NCBI RefSeq assembly: GCF_010994375.1 | Contig: NZ_WHMA01000015.1 | Span: 1-64,000, forward strand | DNA length: 64,000 nt | DNA from: Halomonas sp. NO4 | GTDB taxonomy: Bacteria > Pseudomonadota > Gammaproteobacteria > Pseudomonadales > Halomonadaceae | Direction of reading: 5' to 3' | In this document: piece by piece, positions 8,529 through 16,266 of the stretch | Layout of the letters: each line of letters starts with the position of its first letter | How positions within the stretch are numbered: the first letter of the stretch is position 1 | Position numbers and translations under genes: made by a program | Notes under the pieces: generated by a model | What the model was told of the DNA's origin: nothing | The model's database searches: none | Seen by the model: the letters and a program-made list of their open reading frames with translations, nothing else

Positions 8529-10613
8529 TCAGAAGCGCCCGCGCAGGGTGGCCACCGCGCCGAAGCCCGGGGCGAGGAGCTCCCCGCCCTTCGGCTGGTC
8601 GGTGAGGTGCTCGCGGTAGCCGCGGTCGAAGAGGTTGTTGAAATCCAGCCCCACCTCCAGCGACGACAGCCCGGCGGCCTCGCCGAAGCGCCAGCCCAGG
8701 CCGAGATCGGCGGTGGCGTAGCCCGGCGTGGCCTGCTCGTTACCGCCGGAGAAGATGTCCGCGGTGCGATCCTGGTCGTCCACGGCACGCACCTGGGCGT
8801 GCCAGTGGAAGCCGGTGGGCGGCTGCTGGCCGATGCCCAGCGTCGCCTCGGATGCCGGCATCTGGTGGAGCGGCTCGTCGTCCTGCTCGTTGGTGCCGCG
8901 CAGCCAGGTCAGGCTGCCGTCGAGCTCCCAGTGGCCCCCGGCCAGCTGACCCTTGAGGGGCAGGGTGAAGCCCGCCTCCACGCCCTGGATCTCTACCTGG
9001 TCGAGGTTTTCGGTGCGCTTGATCGGCAGTCCATTCTTGGGATGGGTCTGAGGCGTTACCCGGCCGGCGATGTAGTCGTCGATACGGGTGTGGAAGGCGG
9101 CCAGGCGGTACTCGCCGTGTTCGCTGCGTCCCTTGAGGCCGATCTCCAGGCTGGTGGACTGCTCGGGATCGAGCTGCGGGTTGCCGATGTGGAAGTAGCC
9201 GTCGCCGCGGGCGGCGTCCTCGAAGCGCTCGCGCATGTCCGGTGCGCGGTAGGCGGAGCCCAGACTGACATAGGGATTGACCAGCGGTGAGACGTTATAG
9301 ATCGCACCCAGCGACCAGGAGAGGGTGTCGCTGGTGTTCTCCAAGCCCTCGGTGGTGGCGCTCGGGCCGCTGCCCTTGATGGCGGCATCGCCGGTCACGC
9401 TGTCGTAGCGGGCCCCCGCCATCAGCGTCCAGTCGTCGAAGAGTACCTCGTCCTGGACGAAGAAGGCGCGGCTTTCGAGCGTACCCTTGCGGAAAGGTGA
9501 GGTGGGCACGGCGTTGTCAGAGAGCGGCGAATTGAACTGGAAGCGCTGCGGGTCCCCGCTCATCTCCCAGGCCTCGACGCCAGCCGTCAGCAGGTGGCGC
9601 TCGCCCAGCGGCAGGCGGTACTGGGTGCGGGCACCGTCGGTGGTGAAGGTAACGTCGTTCCATACCTGGTTGCGCGCCTGGCCGCTCGACCAGGCGCGGA
9701 TCTCGCGATACATCTCCTGACGGTAGAGGCTCGCCTCCAGGGTGCCCGGGCCCACCTCGCCCGTGTAGCCCAGCTCATAGAGCTCGCGCTGCTGGCGCGG
9801 CGAGTGGATGGTCAGGGTGCCCAGCGCCGGATGCGGGCCGGGCTTGGCCGAACCGGGGTACCAGACGTCGCGATCCTCCTGGCCCTGCACGTTGAGCGTC
9901 AGGCGGTGGTCGTCGGCCAGGCGGAAGGCGTACTTGAGCAGGAAGGCGCCGGACTCGAAGCCGCTGTTCTCGACCCGCCCCTCGGGGGTGTCGTAGTCGC
10001 CGACGTCGCGGCCGCTGGCGCCCAGCACCAGGGCGTGGTCGCGATCGGCGAGCTGCAGCACGGCACCGCCGCCGAGGCTCTCGTCGACACTGCCGGTGCT
10101 GGTGGCAAAGCGTCCGCGCACCGAGGGCGCATCGGTGAACTCGGCGTCCGGCGTGCGCAGGTTGACCGCGCCGCCCAGGGCACCGCTGCCATGCAGCACC
10201 GAGCCGGGGCCTTTCACCACCTCGACGCTGTCGAGCAGGCCGAGGCTGGCGAACGACGCCAGGGCGCCCGCCGGTTGGGCGGAGTTGACGCGTACGCCAT
10301 CCACCTGCAGCACGATGCTCTCCTTCTTCAAGCCGCGCAGCACCGGGTTCTGGCCCCAGCTCCCGTCGCTGTGCACGACGGTGCCCGGCTCGCCGCGGAA
10401 CAGGCTGCCGACGGTCTCGGTCACCGGCTCTGATCGCGGGTCGAGACGCAGCGTGGCCTTGGGCGTGTCGAGCTCGTCGGCGGCATAGCCCTTGGCGGTG
10501 ACGGTAAGGCTCGGCAGGGCGTAATCCGGGGTGGGTTCCGCGGCGCCGGCCGGCAGGCTCAGGGCGCCGGCAATGGCCAGGGCAAGTGGGGTGAGAGTGG
10601 TCGATGGTCGCAT
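8529..10613 (-). CDS. TonB-dependent outer-membrane receptor
   Basis: 694 residues. A signal peptide ends near ALSLPAGAAE. The TonB box region reads PSLTVTAKG, the plug carries VLRGLKKESIVLQVDGVRVN and VEVVKGPGSVLHGSGALGGAVN, and the barrel ends in the terminal aromatic F of LRGRF. A segment around YRAPDMRERF...GNPQLDPE resembles the FRAP/NPNL region of haem and haemoglobin receptors. The ATG at 10613 follows GGAGG. A Fur-like box 40-55 bp upstream points to iron control. It is divergent from a NitT/TauT-type ABC transporter. Ligand may be haem, another metal complex or a metallophore; the sequence alone does not decide. Confidence 0.9.
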   Translation of the reverse strand: MRPSTTLTPLALAIAGALSLPAGAAEPTPDYALPSLTVTAKGYAADELDTPKATLRLDPRSEPVTETVGSLFRGEPGTVVHSDGSWGQNPVLRGLKKESIVLQVDGVRVNSAQPAGALASFASLGLLDSVEVVKGPGSVLHGSGALGGAVNLRTPDAEFTDAPSVRGRFATSTGSVDESLGGGAVLQLADRDHALVLGASGRDVGDYDTPEGRVENSGFESGAFLLKYAFRLADDHRLTLNVQGQEDRDVWYPGSAKPGPHPALGTLTIHSPRQQRELYELGYTGEVGPGTLEASLYRQEMYREIRAWSSGQARNQVWNDVTFTTDGARTQYRLPLGERHLLTAGVEAWEMSGDPQRFQFNSPLSDNAVPTSPFRKGTLESRAFFVQDEVLFDDWTLMAGARYDSVTGDAAIKGSGPSATTEGLENTSDTLSWSLGAIYNVSPLVNPYVSLGSAYRAPDMRERFEDAARGDGYFHIGNPQLDPEQSTSLEIGLKGRSEHGEYRLAAFHTRIDDYIAGRVTPQTHPKNGLPIKRTENLDQVEIQGVEAGFTLPLKGQLAGGHWELDGSLTWLRGTNEQDDEPLHQMPASEATLGIGQQPPTGFHWHAQVRAVDDQDRTADIFSGGNEQATPGYATADLGLGWRFGEAAGLSSLEVGLDFNNLFDRGYREHLTDQPKGGELLAPGFGAVATLRGRF

Positions 10614-10650
10614 GGAGGCCTCCGGGTAAAAAGATGCATGTAGAATACAT

Positions 10651-10669
10651 TTAATAAGGATTCTCATTT
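10651..10669. promoter_or_regulatory. Fur-box-like operator in the divergent region
   Basis: On the minus strand the 19-mer reads AAATGAGAATCCTTATTAA, close to the Fur consensus GATAATGATAATCATTATC in its AATGA-GAAT-x-x-TTATT pattern. It lies in the AT-rich part of the 184-bp region between the TonB receptor and the ABC permease, so it could control both directions. Confidence 0.6.
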
Positions 10670-10797
10670 TGACTTGCGTCAGTGAAGGCGTCTCACGGCC
10701 ATTTCGGCGCGGTCCCTTTCGGTTGACCGGCATCAACGCAGCGGCGGGGCAAGTGGAGCAAAATCCAATCATTCTTGTTTGCTTTCTGGAGAAGGGC

Positions 10798-11592
10798 ATG
10801 AGGCATTCGCTAGCGACGCGAGGCATCGAGACGCTCCTCGGCTGGGGCGGCAGCCTCACCGGCGTGCTGCTGTTCGTGGCGCTGTGGGAGTGGGGCAGCC
10901 AGGCCTACGGCAGCTTCCTGCTGCCGGGACCGCGGGATGCCCTGGCCGCACTGGTCCGCCTGACCCGTGAAGGGGAGGCGGCCAGCGCCGTGCTGGCCAC
11001 CACCGGGCGCGCCATGGCGGGGTTTGCCCTGGCGGCGCTGGCGGGCACGGCGCTGGGCATCCTGGCGGGGCTCTCGCGCACCCTGGGGCGGGCACTGCAG
11101 CCGCTCTCCACGGTGCTGCTGGGTATCCCGCCGATCGCCTGGATCGTGCTGGCCATCCTGTGGTTCGGCAGCGGCTCGATGGCCACGGTCTATACCGTGA
11201 TGGCCACCACCCTGCCGGTGGCCTTCGCCGGGGCGCAGATGGGCGCACTGACGCGGGATCGTCGCCTCCAGGAGATGGCCGACACCTTCCGCCTGCCACC
11301 ACTGATGCGCCTGTTCGATGTCTACCTGCCACACATCGTCTCCTACGTCTTCCCGGCACTGGTCACCGCCCTGGGCGTGGCCTGGAAGGTGGCGGTGATG
11401 GCCGAGCTGTTCGCCACCGAGAACGGCATCGGCGCCGGCCTCGCGGTGGCCCGCGTCAATCTCGACACCGCCGCGGCCATGGCCTGGATTCTGCTGGTGG
11501 TGGCGCTGCTGATCGTCGCCGAGCACGGCCTGCTGCGGCCCCTGCAGCGGCGCATGGAGCCCTGGCGCCAGACCGGGCGGGGGGTGGCGTGA
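10798..11592 (+). CDS. ABC transporter permease, NitT/TauT (SsuC-like) type
   Basis: 264 residues with about six membrane segments and the binding-protein-dependent permease loop (EMADTFRLPPLMRLFDVYLPHIVSYVFPAL) that contacts the ATPase. GIPPIAWIVLAILWFGSG is typical of the SsuC/TauC group. The ATG at 10798 has GGAGAAG four bases upstream and is preferred to an earlier ATG-less extension. The stop overlaps the start of the ATPase gene (TGATG), showing translational coupling. First gene of a permease-ATPase-binding protein-NnrS operon. Confidence 0.85.
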   Translation: MRHSLATRGIETLLGWGGSLTGVLLFVALWEWGSQAYGSFLLPGPRDALAALVRLTREGEAASAVLATTGRAMAGFALAALAGTALGILAGLSRTLGRALQPLSTVLLGIPPIAWIVLAILWFGSGSMATVYTVMATTLPVAFAGAQMGALTRDRRLQEMADTFRLPPLMRLFDVYLPHIVSYVFPALVTALGVAWKVAVMAELFATENGIGAGLAVARVNLDTAAAMAWILLVVALLIVAEHGLLRPLQRRMEPWRQTGRGVA

Positions 11593-12332
11593 TGCTCAAG
11601 TTCGATGCCGTCGGTCATGTCTTCGGCATGAGCCGCGTTCTCGACAGGGTGAGCCTGACGCTCGCGCCGGGTGAGTCGGTATGCCTGGTGGGGCCCTCGG
11701 GCTGCGGCAAGACCACCCTGCTGCGTATCGCCGCGGGCCTGGTCACGCCTACCGAGGGGGGCGTGAAAGACAGCTTCCACCGCAGCGCGGTGGTCTTCCA
11801 GGAGGGGCGCCTGCTGCCGTGGCGGCGCCTGCTCGATAACATCGCCCTGGGACTCAAGGCGGCGGGCGTGCCGCGCCGCGAGCGCCGGGCCCGGGCCCGG
11901 ACGCTCGCCGCCGAGCTGGGCCTGGCCGATCGTCACGACCACTTTCCCCACGAGCTCTCCGGCGGCATGCAGCAGCGCGTCGCCCTGGCTCGCGCCCTGG
12001 CGGTGGAGGCCGACTGCCTGCTGCTCGACGAACCGTTCAGCGCCCTGGACGTGGGCCTGCGCAGCGAGGCGCAGATGCTACTGCTCGACCTGCTGGCGCG
12101 CCGCGGCATCGCCTCGCTGATGGTCACCCACGACCTGACCGAGGCGCTGCGCCTGGGACATCGTGTGGTGGTGCTGTCGCCGGCGCCGGGGCGCATCGTT
12201 CACGAGACCCGCGTCGAGCGCCCCTTTGCCGAGCGTGATACCGCCTTTCTCTACGAGGCCGCCGGTGCCCTGCTGCGCCATCCTGCGGTGGCCGAGAGCT
12301 TCCTGTTTCGACCCGACGAGGTGAGTGCATGA
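11592..12332 (+). CDS. ABC transporter ATPase, NitT/TauT (SsuB-like) type
   Basis: 246 residues. Walker A GPSGCGKTT near 37-45, Q-loop in VVFQEGRLLPW, signature [15 protein letters not shown], Walker B CLLLDEPFSALD and switch His in VTHDLTEAL are all intact. The LLPW motif after the Q-loop is usual in SsuB/TauB-type subunits. It overlaps the permease by one base and the binding-protein gene by four, so the three genes form one transporter. Confidence 0.88.
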   Translation: MLKFDAVGHVFGMSRVLDRVSLTLAPGESVCLVGPSGCGKTTLLRIAAGLVTPTEGGVKDSFHRSAVVFQEGRLLPWRRLLDNIALGLKAAGVPRRERRARARTLAAELGLADRHDHFPHELSGGMQQRVALARALAVEADCLLLDEPFSALDVGLRSEAQMLLLDLLARRGIASLMVTHDLTEALRLGHRVVVLSPAPGRIVHETRVERPFAERDTAFLYEAAGALLRHPAVAESFLFRPDEVSA

Positions 12333-13318
12333 TCGATAGCCGACGCCGCCAGCTGCTGCAGTTCGCCGCCGCTACCGCCACCCTGGCCGCGCTGCCGGGC
12401 CTGAGCCTGGCCGCCCAGCCCGGCCTGCGCGCCGCCACGCCGCTGGGTCTGCCCCAGGTGATCCTGGCCCGGGCGCTTGCTGACGCGCGGCTGGACGAGC
12501 TGGTCGGCGGCAGCGAGTTGCGCGCCTGGCGCGACCCCGACCAGCTGCGCGCCTGGATCGCCGGCAGCGAGGTGCAGCTTACCGCCACGCCCACCAATGT
12601 CGCCGCCAACCTTTACAACCGCGGCGTGCCGGTGGTGCTGATGAACGTCAACGTCTGGGGCACCTTGGGCTTGCTCGCCCTCGAGGGCCCGCTAGCGGGC
12701 CTCGCCGACCTGGCCGGCAAGCGTGTTGGCGTGCCGTGGCGTGGCGACATGCCCGACCTGGTGCTGCGCTACCTGCTCGCCCGCGAGGGGCTGGAAGTGG
12801 GGCGAGACCTGACCATCGTCTATCAGGGCAGCCCCTTCGAGACGGTGCAGCTGTTCCTGGCTCAGCGGCTGGACGCTGCCGTTTTGCCCGAGCCGATGCG
12901 TACCGCCACCCGTCGCCAGGCCGGCTCGCTCGGCATCAAGCCGCGGGAGCTCGATCTTCAGCAGGAGTGGGCGCGGCTCACCGGCGGGTCAGCGGCGCTG
13001 CCCCAGGCCGGGGTGATCTGCCGGCGCGAGCTGCTCGAGGCGCATCCCGACTGGATTGCCGCCATGCAGGGCGCGGTGGGCGAGGCGGTGGCCTGGGTCA
13101 ACGCCCATCCCGAAGCGGCCGCGACGCTCGGCGCCGAACACGCGCCGCTGCCGGCACCGGTCTTCGAGGGGGCCATCGCCCGCACGCGCCTGGAGATGCG
13201 TACGGCCCAGGAGGCGCGTCCGGCACTGGAGAGCTTCTTCTCGGCGCTGGCCGAGCTCTCCAGCGGCTTCATCGGCGGCGGCCTGCCCGATGATGCCTTC
13301 TACCTGGCCGATACCTGA
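12329..13318 (+). CDS. ABC transporter substrate-binding protein, NMT1/SsuA-like, probable Tat signal
   Basis: 329 residues. The N-terminus has twin arginines in SRRRQLLQ followed by a hydrophobic stretch ending ALPGLSLAA, which looks like a Tat signal and would mean export after folding. The mature domain shows the periplasmic-binding pattern of the NitT/TauT family: LAGKRVGVPWRGDMPDLVLRYLL and TIVYQGSPFETVQLFLAQRLDAAVLPEPM. Start ATGA overlaps the ATPase stop. The substrate is not evident: sulfonate, nitrate and thiamine precursors use this fold, but the Fur-box TonB partner favours a metal-linked ligand. Confidence 0.82.
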   Translation: MIDSRRRQLLQFAAATATLAALPGLSLAAQPGLRAATPLGLPQVILARALADARLDELVGGSELRAWRDPDQLRAWIAGSEVQLTATPTNVAANLYNRGVPVVLMNVNVWGTLGLLALEGPLAGLADLAGKRVGVPWRGDMPDLVLRYLLAREGLEVGRDLTIVYQGSPFETVQLFLAQRLDAAVLPEPMRTATRRQAGSLGIKPRELDLQQEWARLTGGSAALPQAGVICRRELLEAHPDWIAAMQGAVGEAVAWVNAHPEAAATLGAEHAPLPAPVFEGAIARTRLEMRTAQEARPALESFFSALAELSSGFIGGGLPDDAFYLADT

Positions 13319-13341
13319 TCCGCCCACCGGAGAAGACCCCA

Positions 13342-14553
13342 ATGCCTGTCTCGTCGACTGCGATTCCCGGCCAACGTATTGCGCTGCTGGCCTACGGCTT
13401 TCGCCCTTTCTTTCTGCTCGCCGCGCTCTATGCGCCGCTGGCCTTGGTGCCCTGGGTGGGCGGCCTGCTGCAGCAGTTGACCCTGGAGACCGGCATGCCG
13501 CCGCTGCTGTGGCACGCCCACGAGATGCTGTTCGGTTTCGTGGCCGCGGCGCTGGCCGGTTTTCTGCTCACTGCCATCCCCTCCTGGGCCAAGGTGGCGC
13601 CGCTCACCGGTGCCTCCCTGGCGGCCCTGGTGCTGCTGTGGCTGGCCGGACGGGCCACGATGTGGCTGGCCGGCTGGTTTCCCCCGGCGCTGGTGGCCGC
13701 GGTCAACCTGGCCTTTCCGCTGACGCTGGTGGCGTGGGCGCTGCCGGCGCTGCTCTCCCCCGAAGGGCGGCGCCATCTCAGCCTGGGCATCCTGCTCATG
13801 CTCTTCGCGGTCACTCAGCTCGGCTTCCACCTGGCCTGGGTCGGCGTGTTGCCGGGGCGTTTCGTACCGCTGGATTGGCTGCACCTGGCGGCCAACCTGC
13901 TGCTGGTGATGATCGCCGTGACCGCCTCGCGCATCGTGCGCGTGGTGGCCATGGCGGCCGTGGCCGCCAGCGGCACCCCGAGCCCGGTGCGCTTCACCCC
14001 GGCACGCGAGCACCTGGCGGTGACGGCGCTGCTGCTCTTCGTGGTGGCCGACTTCGTGGCGCGCGGCCATCCGGTGGCCGGCTGGATCGCCCTGGCGGCA
14101 GCCGCCGCCCAGGCCGACCGCCTCGCCGAATGGCCCTGGGGGCGCGCCATGGGCCGGCTCTACTTGCTGCTGCTCACCCTGGCCTACGTCTGGTTGACCG
14201 TTGGGCTGGCGCTGGTGGGTCTAGCCGCGCTGCTGAATGGCTGGCCCGACTACGCCGGGCGCCATGCGCTCTTCCTGGGGGCTATCGGCACGGCGGTGCT
14301 GGCCGTGTTCTGCATCGCCGGCCTGCGCCATACCGGTCGCCCGCTCGAGCTGCCGCGGCCGATCTGGGCGGCGCTGGTCTGCCTGCTCGCCGCTACGGTG
14401 CTGCGCACCGGCGCGCCGCTGGCCTGGCCGCAGCATTACCTGGTACTCGGCGTGCTGGGGGCAAGCCTGCTGTGGCTGCTCGCCTACGCGCTCTATGCCC
14501 TGAGCTACGCTCGCCTGCTGTGCCAGGCAAGACCCGACGGCCTGCCGGGGTGA
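13342..14553 (+). CDS. nnrS: NnrS family membrane haem-copper protein
   Basis: 403 residues with about 12 hydrophobic segments. The family signature WHAHEMLFGFVAAALAG lies near residues 54-70, providing the His residues thought to bind haem. RIVRVVAMAAVAASGTPSPVRF follows near the middle. NnrS proteins are linked to nitric oxide/denitrification regulons and to protection from nitrosative stress, and contain haem and copper. Here the gene is the fourth in an ABC-transporter operon rather than among denitrification genes, 23 bp after the binding protein. Whether it assists metal or tetrapyrrole uptake is speculation. Confidence 0.85.
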   Translation: MPVSSTAIPGQRIALLAYGFRPFFLLAALYAPLALVPWVGGLLQQLTLETGMPPLLWHAHEMLFGFVAAALAGFLLTAIPSWAKVAPLTGASLAALVLLWLAGRATMWLAGWFPPALVAAVNLAFPLTLVAWALPALLSPEGRRHLSLGILLMLFAVTQLGFHLAWVGVLPGRFVPLDWLHLAANLLLVMIAVTASRIVRVVAMAAVAASGTPSPVRFTPAREHLAVTALLLFVVADFVARGHPVAGWIALAAAAAQADRLAEWPWGRAMGRLYLLLLTLAYVWLTVGLALVGLAALLNGWPDYAGRHALFLGAIGTAVLAVFCIAGLRHTGRPLELPRPIWAALVCLLAATVLRTGAPLAWPQHYLVLGVLGASLLWLLAYALYALSYARLLCQARPDGLPG

Positions 14554-14566
14554 AGCCCGGTCGGCC
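14539..14566 (+). terminator. Hairpin overlapping the nnrS stop codon
   Basis: GGCC-TG-CCGGG pairs with CCCGG-TC-GGCC around the loop GTGAAG, which contains the TGA stop. It is followed by TGGGTATTATTG, a weak T-rich stretch. Plausible end of the ABC/nnrS transcript. Confidence 0.4.
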
Positions 14567-14591
14567 TGGGTATTATTGCTGATACCTGGCT

Positions 14592-14618
14592 GAAACGTAT
14601 GCAATCGTTGGAAACGTA
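14592..14618 (+). repeat. Direct repeat GAAACGTA x2, 19 bp apart
   Basis: GAAACGTA occurs at 14592-14599 and 14611-14618 in the 180-bp region upstream of the TAXI receptor gene. The spacing is close to two helical turns, as for a protein bound to one DNA face. No regulator is assigned. Confidence 0.45.
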
Positions 14619-14733
14619 GAAAGTGCGCGTTGGCCGTTTCCGAGCCGGGCGTGCTAGCTTTCTGATGTGCCTGACACGCTCGGGCAAGGTTCACAATCAC
14701 AATACCAATCCGGTTTCAGGATGGAGGCATTCC

Positions 14734-15693
14734 ATGCGAGCTCTCAAATACGTCGCGGCAGCGTCCCTGCTGGCGGTTGCCCCTTTGGCAGCGGCCCAGC
14801 AGCTGTCCATCGCCACCGGCGGTACCGGCGGGACCTACTACCCCTTGGGGGGTGGCATGGCCGAGATGATCGGCAAGCACATCGAAGGCTACGAGGCGGT
14901 GGCCGAGGTCACCGGGGCTTCGGTGGAGAACATGGGCCTGGTATGGCGCGGTGACTCCGACATGGCGTTGGCCCTGGCCGATACGGTCCACCAGGCCTAC
15001 AACGGCACCGGTGACTTCGAGGGGCGCCAGCTCGAGAACATCCGCGCCCTGGCCTCCGTCTACCCTAACGCGGTGCAGATCGTCACCCTGGCCGACTCCG
15101 GCATCGAGTCGCTCTCCGACCTCGAGGGCAAGGTGATCTCCGTGGGCGCGCCGGGCAGCGGTACCGAGCTCAACGCCCGCGCCGTGCTGGAGTCCAACGG
15201 CATTACCTACGACGACATCGACCCGCGCCGCCTCAACTTCAACGAGACGGCCGATGCCATTCGCGACGGCGACATCGCCGCCGGCTTCTGGAGCGTGGGT
15301 CCGCCCACCAGTTCGATCATGAACCTGGCCACCACCCGCGACATCCGCCTGGTCGGCCTCACCGACGAGGAAGTGGCCAACGCCCGCGAGGAGTCGCCGG
15401 TGTTTGCCCGCTATACCCTGCGCGAGGGGCTCTACGAGGGCATGGACGAGGCCGTGCAGACCATCGGCATCCCCAACGTGCTGGCGGTGAGCAGCGAGAT
15501 GGACGAGGAGCTCGCCTACCAGATCACCCAGATGCTCTTCGAGCGCACCGACGAGCTGATCGAGGTGCACCCGGCTGCCAACGACACCACCGTGGAGTTC
15601 AGCATCGAATCCACGCCGATCGCCTTTCACCCCGGCGCACTGCGCTACTACGAGGAGGTGGGCGCCGAGATCGCCGACCATCAGCGTCCCTGA
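14734..15693 (+). CDS. TAXI-family TRAP transporter solute-binding protein
   Basis: 319 residues. The signal peptide ends at PLAAAQQ. The mature start LSIATGGTGGTYYPLGGGMAEMIGKH is the TAXI-family signature, and VGAPGSGTELNARAVLESNGI and AAGFWSVGPPTSSIMNL follow in the expected order. The ATG at 14734 follows GGAGG (14723-14727); a longer in-frame extension lacks an RBS. TAXI receptors feed fused DctQM permeases, which is what lies downstream. Ligands of this group include glutamate and other carboxylates, but none can be assigned here. Confidence 0.93.
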   Translation: MRALKYVAAASLLAVAPLAAAQQLSIATGGTGGTYYPLGGGMAEMIGKHIEGYEAVAEVTGASVENMGLVWRGDSDMALALADTVHQAYNGTGDFEGRQLENIRALASVYPNAVQIVTLADSGIESLSDLEGKVISVGAPGSGTELNARAVLESNGITYDDIDPRRLNFNETADAIRDGDIAAGFWSVGPPTSSIMNLATTRDIRLVGLTDEEVANAREESPVFARYTLREGLYEGMDEAVQTIGIPNVLAVSSEMDEELAYQITQMLFERTDELIEVHPAANDTTVEFSIESTPIAFHPGALRYYEEVGAEIADHQRP

Positions 15694-15696
15694 CCG

Positions 15697-16206
15697 GTGT
15701 CGGCGATGCGCGACCGACGCCTGACAGCAGGGCGGGCCCTGTTGCCCGCCCTGCTGTCGTGTCTGCCGCTGGTGGCCCTGGCCGACGCGCCGCCCGCCCG
15801 CCTGGAGGTCGTCGATGCCGTCGGCGAGTCCCTGCTGGTGGTGCCGATGCCGGAGGGGCAGGGGTGGTGCCTGGAGTGGAACCATTCCGTCGAGGGCTTT
15901 CCGGTCCTCGACTGCTATCGCCACCGCGACGGGCGCATGGTGCTCGAGCGCAGCCATCTGCCCGATTTCGCCGCCGGCCTCGACCACATTCCCGGCCGGG
16001 GCCGCCAGGTCTCCGATGGCGAGGGCGGCTACTGGATCGAGGCCATCGACGAACCGGTCCCGGGCAACGCCTATCGGCTGCGGGTCGGGTCGCTGCGCGT
16101 CGACCACCGGCTGGTCATCGACGACACGCGCATCAGCCTGAGCGCCCTGGCTGCCGGGGAGCGGGTCACCCTGCGCCTGGTCGGGGCGGCCGATGCCCGT
16201 GAGTGA
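15697..16206 (+). CDS. DUF1850 protein of a TAXI TRAP operon
   Basis: 169 residues from GTG 15697; an ATG at 15706 is an alternative start. A signal peptide ends near LVALADA. The rest matches DUF1850: WCLEWNHSVEGFPVLDCYRHRDGRMVLERSHLPDFAAGL. DUF1850 genes are regularly found between TAXI receptors and fused permeases, so it is probably an accessory periplasmic component. It starts three bases after the receptor stop. Confidence 0.85.
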   Translation: MSAMRDRRLTAGRALLPALLSCLPLVALADAPPARLEVVDAVGESLLVVPMPEGQGWCLEWNHSVEGFPVLDCYRHRDGRMVLERSHLPDFAAGLDHIPGRGRQVSDGEGGYWIEAIDEPVPGNAYRLRVGSLRVDHRLVIDDTRISLSALAAGERVTLRLVGAADARE

Positions 16207-16215
16207 CCGACCATT

Positions 16216-16251
16216 CGAGCACGCACTCGAGCACGCACTTGAGCACGCACT
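16216..16251 (+). repeat. 12-bp tandem repeat, three copies
   Basis: The unit CGAGCACGCACT occurs twice exactly and a third time with one change (first base T), immediately before the RBS region of the TRAP permease. It sits between the DUF1850 stop and the next ATG. Copy number could vary by slippage. Confidence 0.9.
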
Positions 16252-16266
16252 TGAGAGAGAACCGAG

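Noticed and set aside
16216-16251. Possible CRISPR fragment
   Set aside because: Units are contiguous 12-mers without spacers, and no cas genes exist in the window.
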